The position numbers and the translations under genes are program-made. DNA of 12,082 nt from PXAP01 sp964520585 (GTDB lineage: Bacteria > Bacteroidota > Bacteroidia > Bacteroidales > PUMT01), in the NCBI GenBank assembly GCA_964520585.1, contig CAZFOO010000115.1:1-12082 (forward strand), in the 5' to 3' direction. The notes below the pieces were generated by a model that worked only from the letters and a program-made list of their open reading frames with translations, was not told where the DNA came from and did not search any database. Of the stretch, positions 5,851 through 12,082 are shown one piece after another (position 1 is the first letter of the stretch; every line of letters starts with the position of its first letter).

Positions 5851-8676
5851 ATGAAAAAAATTTACCTGTTTCTTCCTCTTATTATTCTTGTACTTGTTGC
5901 GGCAAATATTTGCTATTATATGCATATATATGATCAACAGGTCACTTTTCAAGAAAAGATCCTGCTAAAACAAACCAGGATATGCAGAAATGAAATTGAA
6001 ACGCATATCTCCGATTTGACAAATGAAATTAATTTTTTTCTTTACCCGGAGGATATAGCAGATTTTTTTAATGATGAAGGGGCAAGAATTAACGGGACAC
6101 GAAAGATGGAAGCTTTTCTCAACAAATACAACCAGTTGATATCCGGCATTTCACTTTTTGACAACAATAATAATGTATATTCACTTTCCCGTGATCGCGG
6201 GAATAACATGATTTCTGACATCTTCGTCTCAAGGGAACAAAATGATCTTTCTACAGCGGAAAGAACAGACAAACATAACGGAGAATTAGTGTGGACTCTT
6301 CCTGTTCTTAATGATAATCAGACTATCGCAAATATAGTAGTTCAAATAAATACCGGCAGATATGTTGAAAAAGTTTTTTCCGGTTACCATATCGGGGAAA
6401 CTTTCTGGCAGGGACTTGTGAATTTGGACGGAAAAGTAGTTGCCGGCAAATCCGGTCCCGGTATTACCGGTACTGACGAACTTGAGAATATTATTCCCGG
6501 TATTCGCGGAAATCAGGATGGCGGCACCTTTTCTTATAAACTGAATACGTCAGAAGGGTCTGTAAAAGTTTTTTCAACCTGGTATCCTCTGAAATTGATT
6601 AATGAGGATTTGATGATTGTATTTTCAATAGATTCCTCAGAGGTTTCATCTGATGTTACAGCCAGCATAATAACAATTTCAACAATAACATTCGTTGTCC
6701 TTATACTGATCATCGCATTTTTTCTTTTTTCGCTGCGGAAAGAACGAAATGAGAAAAGAAAATCAGTTGCTTCGGAACTGTCAATGAAAAATATTTTTGA
6801 ATCACTGCCAATTGGAATAATTATAAAAACAACTGAGGGTAAAATAAAAAGTATTAACGCTACTGCCCTTGAAATATTAAAGATTGATAATGCTGACAAG
6901 TTAATTGATAAAGATATTTCAAATATGTTTTTCTTATTCAGGAGCTATACGGAAAATCATTCACAATATGAAAAGGAAAGCACAAACGAGTATGTATATT
7001 ATGATGCCGGTGAAGAAGAAGTTATATTGTACAAGAAAGAAATCCCGTTTAAATTACCCGGAGAGGATGTAGTAGCTGAAGCTTTTATAGATATAAGTCA
7101 CCTTGAAAAAGCCAGGAAGAATGAGTTTCTCTGGGGGGAAGCTAAAACGGAATTCCTTAAAAGAGTGAGTCACGATATTCGGAATCCCCTGAATGGAATA
7201 CTAAATATTACTGAATCGTTTGATGTTGATATTGCCCCGGGGAAGCCCGAAAAGGAGAAAATTGAACTTATAAGGCATTGTTGCGAAGATATCCTGCTTG
7301 TGGTGAATGATATTGTTGATTTTTCGGGATTCGAAACAGGAAAAATAATTGTTGAAGAAATCCCTTTTATCTTTAGTGACGAAATGAAGCTGGCCCTTGG
7401 TCCTCTGATAAAAAAGGCTCAAAACAAAAAAATCGGGATGGAAATTATCATTGATAAAAATATTCCAGAAAATTTAATTGGCGATCCCTTCCATATCAGG
7501 CAGATCATTGACCAGCTGATAAGCAACTCCCTGAAGTACACAAAAGAAGGAAAAATAAGACTCGACGTTAAATCAAAAAAACAGGACGAAGGGATTATTT
7601 TGCTTGAATTTATTATTGAAGATTCCGGCAAGGGTATTTCCAGGGAATTGCTTAAAAAACTCAATGATAAAGAACCAGTTAAAGAACTTTTTACTGCTGA
7701 AAATTTCGGACTAAACAAAACCAGGCAGATTGTTAACCTCATGAAAGGAGAAATTACAATAGAGAGTCCGGTTAAAGAAAATCATGAACAGTTCGGGCCT
7801 GGGACAAGGGTAAGATTTCACATTCAGGTGTATTCAAACGAGATATCAAAGAAAACACTTAATGCTGATAATATAAATAAACCGGAAGATATCAGGGCAC
7901 TTATACTGGCGGAAAAAGACAACAGGACAAGGCCTGGAATAAAGATGGTTCTCGGCAAATTGGGTATTTCCTGCGATGTTACCAGTTTTAACAATTCTAC
8001 AATAGAGCTTTTAAAAAGCAGGGCAACGGATCATATTCACGGATATTCTATTATTTTCATAATTGATTCTGCTGTAAGCAATGGCTTTGTCATAGCCAGG
8101 GAATTAAAGGCCAATAAACTGGATGAAGACTATCTTATCATACTAATAAGTTCTGTAAACAAACCGGGCAATTTCATAAAAAGCAGGCGTCATGGTGTTG
8201 ATCACTACCTTATTGAGCCCTATGATAAATCTGAAATATTAAAAATAATTGATTTACGCTTCGGTAAAGGTATAATGGATAGTAAAGACAATTCAACATC
8301 CGGATATCCTGGTCATGAAATAAAAATTCTTGTTGCGGAAGATAATCCTTCAAACCAGATAGTGGCACAATCACTTTTTAAAAGGCTGGGTTATGAAATT
8401 GATATTGCTTCAAATGGGAAGGAAGCAATTGAAAGAGTAAAAAATACGGAGTATGATATTGTTTTTATGGATATTCGTATGCCTGAAAAGAACGGCCTTG
8501 ATGCCACATATGAAATACGCAGGCTTGGCTACAACATGCCGGTTATTGCCATGACTGCAAATGCCGGGGATGAAGATAAAACCGAAGCCATTGAAGTAGG
8601 AATGAATGATTTTGTTGTCAAACCAGTCCGCATAGATATTCTGAAAAATATTCTTATAAAAACAGTATCCGGTTAA
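5851..8676 (+). CDS. Membrane-bound hybrid sensor histidine kinase with PAS domain and two receivers
   Basis: A two-component hybrid kinase of 941 residues. Order: membrane helix (~4-24); extracytoplasmic sensor (~27-268), possibly Cache-like judging by length and LISGISLFDNNNNVYS; second helix (~270-293); PAS domain (~310-415, with FESLPIGIIIKTTEGKI); HisKA with SHDIRNPLNGI and phospho-acceptor H441; HATPase with N559 (ISNSLKYT) and DSGKGI (591-596); receiver 1 (~681-803); receiver 2 (~823-940). The ATP lid is short, and the usual GLGL box reads ENFGLNKT (617-624), so ATP binding may be weak or atypical. Receiver 1 keeps D690 and D739 but has E789 where the conserved Lys belongs, so it is probably a pseudo-receiver. 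Receiver 2 is canonical (E830/D831, D874, T902, K924). No Hpt or DNA-binding domain is present, so output must pass to another protein. The ATG at 5851 is the first start after a TGA at 5776-5778. No regulator gene is adjacent. Confidence 0.9.
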   Translation: MKKIYLFLPLIILVLVAANICYYMHIYDQQVTFQEKILLKQTRICRNEIETHISDLTNEINFFLYPEDIADFFNDEGARINGTRKMEAFLNKYNQLISGISLFDNNNNVYSLSRDRGNNMISDIFVSREQNDLSTAERTDKHNGELVWTLPVLNDNQTIANIVVQINTGRYVEKVFSGYHIGETFWQGLVNLDGKVVAGKSGPGITGTDELENIIPGIRGNQDGGTFSYKLNTSEGSVKVFSTWYPLKLINEDLMIVFSIDSSEVSSDVTASIITISTITFVVLILIIAFFLFSLRKERNEKRKSVASELSMKNIFESLPIGIIIKTTEGKIKSINATALEILKIDNADKLIDKDISNMFFLFRSYTENHSQYEKESTNEYVYYDAGEEEVILYKKEIPFKLPGEDVVAEAFIDISHLEKARKNEFLWGEAKTEFLKRVSHDIRNPLNGILNITESFDVDIAPGKPEKEKIELIRHCCEDILLVVNDIVDFSGFETGKIIVEEIPFIFSDEMKLALGPLIKKAQNKKIGMEIIIDKNIPENLIGDPFHIRQIIDQLISNSLKYTKEGKIRLDVKSKKQDEGIILLEFIIEDSGKGISRELLKKLNDKEPVKELFTAENFGLNKTRQIVNLMKGEITIESPVKENHEQFGPGTRVRFHIQVYSNEISKKTLNADNINKPEDIRALILAEKDNRTRPGIKMVLGKLGISCDVTSFNNSTIELLKSRATDHIHGYSIIFIIDSAVSNGFVIARELKANKLDEDYLIILISSVNKPGNFIKSRRHGVDHYLIEPYDKSEILKIIDLRFGKGIMDSKDNSTSGYPGHEIKILVAEDNPSNQIVAQSLFKRLGYEIDIASNGKEAIERVKNTEYDIVFMDIRMPEKNGLDATYEIRRLGYNMPVIAMTANAGDEDKTEAIEVGMNDFVVKPVRIDILKNILIKTVSG

Positions 8677-8694
8677 TAAGTATCCGTGTATCAT

Positions 8695-8726
8695 TTTGTT
8701 ATATCAGAGATATTTATTTACTTTTA
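8695..8726 (+). promoter_or_regulatory. Distal promoter candidate for the gene at 8837
   Basis: TTTG at 8695-8698 is followed after 20 bp by TACTTTTA (8719-8726), a TAnnTTT sequence. It aligns with the promoter at 3077-3107 and stands at nearly the same distance from the start codon (118 bp against 121 bp from the -7 box). On its own the match is only moderate; the parallel with the other gene is the main support. Confidence 0.35.
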
Positions 8727-8730
8727 TCCT

Positions 8731-8775
8731 GTAAAAACAAAAAGTCAAAATTTTGTCAATAAGTTACAAAATTTT
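8731..8775 (+). repeat. Leader repeat copy 2 with two CAAAATTTT boxes 21 bp apart
   Basis: This copy is the counterpart of 3112-3156 (36 of 45 identical, no gaps). It has the perfect palindrome CAAAATTTTG at 8746-8755 and CAAAATTTTT at 8767-8776, with centres 21 bp apart as in the other copy. It lies between the end of the hybrid kinase gene and the start of the unknown gene, and is a candidate operator or leader element. Confidence 0.5.
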
Positions 8776-8817
8776 TTCATGCGGATGTGTGAAATTTTAC
8801 GCAGAAAAAATTTAATG

Positions 8818-8825
8818 TATATTTG
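8818..8825 (+). promoter_or_regulatory. Proximal -7 element for the gene at 8837
   Basis: TATATTTG is an exact TAnnTTTG match. A transcript from here would start near 8832, about 5 nt before the ATG at 8837 or about 14 nt before the alternative in-frame ATG at 8846. A weak TTTT/TTTA lies at 8795-8799 as -33. It competes or cooperates with the distal candidate at 8695. Confidence 0.45.
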
Positions 8826-8836
8826 TATAAAACACA

Positions 8837-9562
8837 ATGAGAAGCATGCCGGAAGATGAGGTCATAAAAGCAACGGGAACCATTACCAAAGAAGAATCTC
8901 TGATTAATATTGAGCATTCCATAATGCACAATACAATGGTTCTTGAAAGTTCCCATCCATTTCCGGGATACCATGGTGATAATATCCCGGAAACAATAAT
9001 TCCTGGAAGTATATATCTGGTTACTGAAAAAGAATATGATGGTGAGCATATTCTCAGAACTGCAAAGAGGATAAAACAGCTTTTACCGGACAGGTTTGAT
9101 GCCAGTTTCGGATACGCTATAATACATTCACAAACTTATCACTTCATCCGTATAGCCGACATTGATTGTTTTGATTGTATCGACCGGATACAGGAGGCCT
9201 TTAGTGCAGAAGGTATAATTTTCATGAAAAAAAAGGCCATCAGCGGTGAAGCGCTGATCAGGATCCAAAAGTTTTTCAAAATCAGGAAAACAGATGAGCA
9301 TATATACAGGGATATTAATAATCCACTAATGTATTATTTTGAGATTCCCTGGAAGCCTGAATGGGATTTTTTCAGGAAAATAACGGTTTACATCAGAAGC
9401 AATGTTGATAATTACACCTATGATGCTGCTTTGGGAACCTTTTACCTCGAAGAATTAAAGGACATGGTAAGAATTTTCGGGAAAGATATTTCGTCAGACC
9501 AGTTATACTTCATTCGAAGCAAATACCTTTACGAACTGGCCCATCCCGATCACCTGTGCTGA
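8837..9562 (+). CDS. Uncharacterised protein of 241 residues with a predicted ferredoxin-like alpha/beta core
   Basis: I do not recognise a family. The protein is soluble, without signal peptide or membrane helix. By eye, residues 58-134 read as beta-alpha-beta-beta-alpha-beta: strand IYLVTE (59-64), helix GEHILRTAKRIKQLLP (69-84), strand DASFGYAII (88-96), strand TYHFIRIADI (100-109), helix from 111 to about 124, and strand GIIFMKKKAI (126-135). That is the ferredoxin-like order of small sensory or nucleic-acid-binding domains. A CFDC pair (C111, C114) opens the second helix. The C-terminal half (150-241) is rich in aromatic residues (YYFEIPWKPEWDFF, 166-179). The ATG at 8837 is taken as start, but M4 (8846) is equally possible and leaves a more normal leader. 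It stands alone, convergent with the U32 gene, 160 bp behind the hybrid kinase. Base composition resembles the neighbours, so it is probably native. Confidence refers to it being a real gene. Confidence 0.8.
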   Translation: MRSMPEDEVIKATGTITKEESLINIEHSIMHNTMVLESSHPFPGYHGDNIPETIIPGSIYLVTEKEYDGEHILRTAKRIKQLLPDRFDASFGYAIIHSQTYHFIRIADIDCFDCIDRIQEAFSAEGIIFMKKKAISGEALIRIQKFFKIRKTDEHIYRDINNPLMYYFEIPWKPEWDFFRKITVYIRSNVDNYTYDAALGTFYLEELKDMVRIFGKDISSDQLYFIRSKYLYELAHPDHLC

Positions 9563-9590
9563 TATAAACATCGATATCATATTCTTTTTT
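9560..9590. terminator. Possible AT-rich terminator hairpin spanning two convergent stop codons
   Basis: TGATAT (9560-9565) pairs with ATATCA (9574-9579) around an 8-nt loop, followed by a T-rich stretch to 9590. The first arm contains the TGA stop of the gene at 8837 and the second arm the TGA of the U32 gene. The stem is only 6 bp and AT-rich, so efficiency is doubtful, and the T-run serves the plus strand only. Confidence 0.3.
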
Positions 9591-10839
9591 CCAGCCTGTA
9601 TAGTTTGTCTGATCTTCGTACTTCCGAATCTACCCTGAAGGCACAATTCTCTCCCCTGGTTACCTTTTTGGTTCGTCCTATGTCATTTCTGATTTCTTTT
9701 AATTCCAGATTTATAACACCGGTTGTTGGCCCTATAATCAGAACTTCATCTCCCTCCTGCAGGGATCCGGTTTCGATAAGGAACTCAGCCACACCGATTT
9801 TAGAATAATAATTTGTTGCCTTCCCTGCATAAATCTTTTTGCGTGTGGCTTTGGACCCATATACCTGACTCCATTCACCTAACTTTTGTCCGAGATAATA
9901 TCCATCCCAGAAACCCCGGTTGAAAACAGTTGAAAGTTTGTCCTGCCATTTATCCGTCTTTTCTTTTGAATAGCTACCATTAATTATCGCATCTACAGCC
10001 TCTGAATAAGATTCCGTAACCGTTTTAACGTATTCAGGGGAGCGTGCACGGCCCTCAATTTTCAGAACAGTAACACCGGCATCGATAATTTTATTTAAAA
10101 AGTGGATAGTACAAAGATCTTTCGGAGACATAATGTACTCATTATCAACCTCAAGTTCGCGGCCTGTTTCCTTTTCTTTCACCGTATATGCCCTGCGGCA
10201 GATCTGGAGACATGCGCCACGGTTTGCTGAATGGCCACTTTCGTGCAGACTCAGATAACACTTTCCTGAAATGGCCATACAGAGAGCTCCGTGTATGAAA
10301 ACTTCAATGCGTACTTTTCTTCCTGAAGGTCCGGTAATATTTTCTTTGTCAATAATCGCCGATATATTTTTAACCTGATCAAGATTCAGCTCTCTGGCCA
10401 GAACCATTACATCGGCGAAACGTGAATAAAACCTGACTGCTTCAATGTTACCGATGTTCATCTGGGTTGACATGTGCACCTCGACATCCATCCTCCGGGC
10501 ATATTCAACCGCTGCAATATCACTTGCAATAACCGCCGTAATACCATGTTTAGCGGCTTCTGATATGATTTTCTCCAATGCGGGCATATCTTCATCATAC
10601 ATTAGAGTATTGACCGTTAAATGTGCCCTTATGTTGTTTTCGCGGCATATCTCCGAAATATCTTTCAAGCTGTCAAGTGAAAAATTGCCTGAAGAACGTG
10701 ACCGCATATTAAGACTTCCAACACCAAAATAAACGGCGTCAGCCCCACCCTGAATTGCAGCATGTAATGATTCGAAAGAACCGGCAGGAGCGAGTATCTG
10801 AATATCTTCTCTATTTATAGATTTTACGGAAACTGACAT
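9577..10839 (-). CDS. trhP: Peptidase U32-family protein, probable tRNA uridine-34 hydroxylase (TrhP-like)
   Basis: The U32 signature is complete: EVFIHGALCMAISGKCYLS at residues 179-197. C187, C194, C210 and C214 (GACLQIC) are the four cysteines that bind an Fe-S cluster in this family. The N-terminal TIM-barrel-like domain starts at ILAPAGSFESLHAAIQGGAD (15-34). The C-terminal ~90 residues (GVAEFLIETGSLQEGDEVLIIGPTTG, 349-374) look like the small beta domain of TrhP. Despite the peptidase name, characterised members hydroxylate RNA or quinone precursors. TrhP makes 5-hydroxyuridine at the tRNA wobble position, using prephenate. The 420-residue length fits TrhP (about 420-450) better than RlhA (about 650) or UbiU/UbiV (about 300-330). 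No Shine-Dalgarno precedes the ATG. It follows the minus-strand kinase by 121 bp, with its own -7 box in the gap. The family is certain; the exact RNA target is inferred. Confidence 0.88.
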   Translation of the reverse strand: MSVSVKSINREDIQILAPAGSFESLHAAIQGGADAVYFGVGSLNMRSRSSGNFSLDSLKDISEICRENNIRAHLTVNTLMYDEDMPALEKIISEAAKHGITAVIASDIAAVEYARRMDVEVHMSTQMNIGNIEAVRFYSRFADVMVLARELNLDQVKNISAIIDKENITGPSGRKVRIEVFIHGALCMAISGKCYLSLHESGHSANRGACLQICRRAYTVKEKETGRELEVDNEYIMSPKDLCTIHFLNKIIDAGVTVLKIEGRARSPEYVKTVTESYSEAVDAIINGSYSKEKTDKWQDKLSTVFNRGFWDGYYLGQKLGEWSQVYGSKATRKKIYAGKATNYYSKIGVAEFLIETGSLQEGDEVLIIGPTTGVINLELKEIRNDIGRTKKVTRGENCAFRVDSEVRRSDKLYRLEKRI

Positions 10840-10904
10840 TTGGTATAATTAGATTCTGTTAAATTATTCAATATTTCCAGGAACCTTTCGATGAACGACT
10901 TCAT
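10824..10904 (-). CDS. Possible 26-codon leader ORF overlapping the U32 gene start
   Basis: In the predicted leader of the U32 gene, an ATG (10902-10904) opens a 26-codon frame that ends in TAA at 10824-10826. It overlaps the first 16 bases of the U32 gene in another frame. The predicted peptide starts MKSFIERFLEILNNL, which could form an amphipathic helix. There is no Shine-Dalgarno, and a frame this short can arise by chance. If translated, it could couple to or interfere with U32 translation. Confidence 0.2.
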   Translation of the reverse strand: MKSFIERFLEILNNLTESNYTKCQFP

Positions 10905-10929
10905 CAGGTGATGGGATTTCAAAATTATA

Positions 10930-10937
10930 CAAATATA
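10930..10937 (-). promoter_or_regulatory. -7 element for the U32 gene
   Basis: Read on the minus strand, these bases are TATATTTG, an exact TAnnTTTG match. Transcription would begin near 10923, giving a leader of about 85 nt before the ATG at 10839. No TTTG is found at the -33 position, so the box may be weak, and read-through from the upstream kinase gene remains possible. Confidence 0.45.
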
Positions 10938-10960
10938 TTATCTGTTATCCTGTTCCGGAA

Positions 10961-12082
10961 TTAAGACTCTTTATTCAATAATATCCTGATGGTGGTACCC
11001 TCATTTATAGCTGACTGATAGACAAAGATCTTACCATTGTGATATTGTTCAATAATCCTTTTGGATAATGATAACCCGAGTCCCCACCCGTTTCTCCTTG
11101 TGGTAAATCCTGGTTTGAAAATGGTTTTAAAACGGCCCCTTGGGATGCCCTTTCCTGTATCACTGATATCAAGGCAAATGCTTTGAGGTCTATCCTTCAG
11201 GGAGATCGTTATCCTGCCGTGCCCCTCCATTGCATCAAGCGCATTCTTACATACATTCTCAATCACCCAGTCAAAAAGAGCTACGTTCAATGGAACAATG
11301 ACCGGTAAAGACTTGTTATAGTTTGTTTCAAATATTATGTTTCTGGAGGAGCGTGCACGAAGATACATAAAAGCATTATCTATAACCTCAATGATGTTTT
11401 CGTTTCTCAGATCTGGACGTGAACCGATCTTTGAAAACCGTTCAGTGATTTTCTCAAGCCTCTTGATGTCTTTTTCAAGCTCATCGAGCATGATCCGGTC
11501 AGGTTGCTTCTCTTTCATTAACTCAAGCCATGCCAACAAAGAAGAGGTTGGTGTTCCAAGCTGATGAGCAGTTTCCCTGGACATTCCAACCCATACCTGA
11601 TTCTCCTCCGCCCTTCTTGAAATACTAAAAGCATAATATGCTATAAGCAGAAACAATAATATAACAAAAAGCTGAATATAAGGATAATTAGCCAACCAAA
11701 GCAGAATTTTGGAATCTCCGTAATATATATACTGACTTACACCATCAAAAAAAACTATCTCTATCGGGTCATTCCCCTTTTTCATAGATTCAAGCTGACG
11801 CGAAATATATGCAGGATTGCCGGTACGTGATTCATTCAGGTTCCGGTGCCCCAGAATATTATCTTCTTCATCAACTACAATTACCGGAACGGTCTCATTA
11901 TACTGGATAACCTTCAGAAAAAAGGTGAAGTCGGTTATTTCAGAATCCATATTGGCGATCTCCCGGTTAGCCTCAGCCCACAGTTCCATTTTCTTTCTCT
12001 CCTCATCTGCGAGCTTTCTCACAACGAGGTTGGTTACAAATATTGATGAAAACCCGATTAGCACAGCCAAAATAAAAAGACC
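10961..12082 (-). CDS. Sensor histidine kinase, N-terminus cut by the window end
   Basis: The frame is open to the right edge, and the TTG at 12068-12070 lies inside a hydrophobic segment (GLFILAVLIGFSSIF), so the true start is outside the window. Visible parts: most of a first membrane helix; an extracytoplasmic loop of ~110 residues starting with the charged VRKLADEERKKMELWAEA; a second helix (YIQLFVILLFLLIAYYAF); a HisKA domain with SRETAHQLGTPTSSLLAW, its phospho-acceptor His codon at 11564-11566; and an intact HATPase with N-box ENVCKNALDAM, DTGKGI and GWGLGLSLSKRIIEQY. No receiver is attached and no HAMP domain is obvious. Phosphate would go to a separate response regulator that is not in view. 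The H-box AHQLGTPTSSL is a form I associate with Bacteroidota membrane kinases. Signal unknown. It may be transcribed ahead of the U32 gene (121 bp downstream), though the two have no evident functional link. Confidence 0.92.
   Translation of the reverse strand, partial: GLFILAVLIGFSSIFVTNLVVRKLADEERKKMELWAEANREIANMDSEITDFTFFLKVIQYNETVPVIVVDEEDNILGHRNLNESRTGNPAYISRQLESMKKGNDPIEIVFFDGVSQYIYYGDSKILLWLANYPYIQLFVILLFLLIAYYAFSISRRAEENQVWVGMSRETAHQLGTPTSSLLAWLELMKEKQPDRIMLDELEKDIKRLEKITERFSKIGSRPDLRNENIIEVIDNAFMYLRARSSRNIIFETNYNKSLPVIVPLNVALFDWVIENVCKNALDAMEGHGRITISLKDRPQSICLDISDTGKGIPRGRFKTIFKPGFTTRRNGWGLGLSLSKRIIEQYHNGKIFVYQSAINEGTTIRILLNKES

Overview
The window looks like a chromosomal core-genome segment of a Bacteroidota bacterium, probably Bacteroidales or Marinilabiliales; the order is a guess. 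It is AT-rich. Several genes are preceded by the TAnnTTTG -7 element of Bacteroidota promoters rather than by sigma70 boxes. Shine-Dalgarno sequences are mostly absent, and two genes can only start at TTG. No tRNA, rRNA, mobile element or CRISPR array was seen.

Layout. At 2-2179 (+) lie the 3' end of the PBP2 transpeptidase gene (mrdA) and the abutting rodA, the pair that builds side-wall peptidoglycan. At 2270-2887 (-) a short convergent gene encodes an ACP phosphodiesterase (acpH). A 333-bp non-coding stretch carries a good promoter and then a homologue of cyclic 2,3-diphosphoglycerate synthetase (3221-4552, +), closed by a strong hairpin terminator. The ribosome-assembly GTPase gene rsgA follows (4669-5607, +), very close behind its own -7 box. 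At 5851-8676 (+) is a 941-residue membrane hybrid sensor kinase with a PAS domain, an unusual ATP lid, a degenerate first receiver and a normal second receiver. At 8837-9562 (+) is a protein of no family I recognise. On the minus strand are a U32-family tRNA hydroxylase (TrhP-like, 9577-10839) and, upstream of it, a second sensor kinase cut by the window edge (10961-12082).

Most of this is housekeeping, with each gene or pair transcribed separately. The main unexplained signal is a regulatory-region repeat. The leader of the cyclic-DPG-synthetase-like gene (3092-3156) and the region upstream of the unknown gene (8711-8775) align without gaps at 49 of 65 positions. Each holds two near-palindromic CAAAATTTTG-type boxes exactly 21 bp apart and a TTTG/TAnnTTT promoter-like element in front, at almost the same distance from the start codon (121 and 118 bp). 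This suggests that two genes of unknown physiological role are co-regulated, possibly by one transcription factor. The hybrid kinase gene lies directly upstream of the unknown gene, but a regulatory link is speculation.
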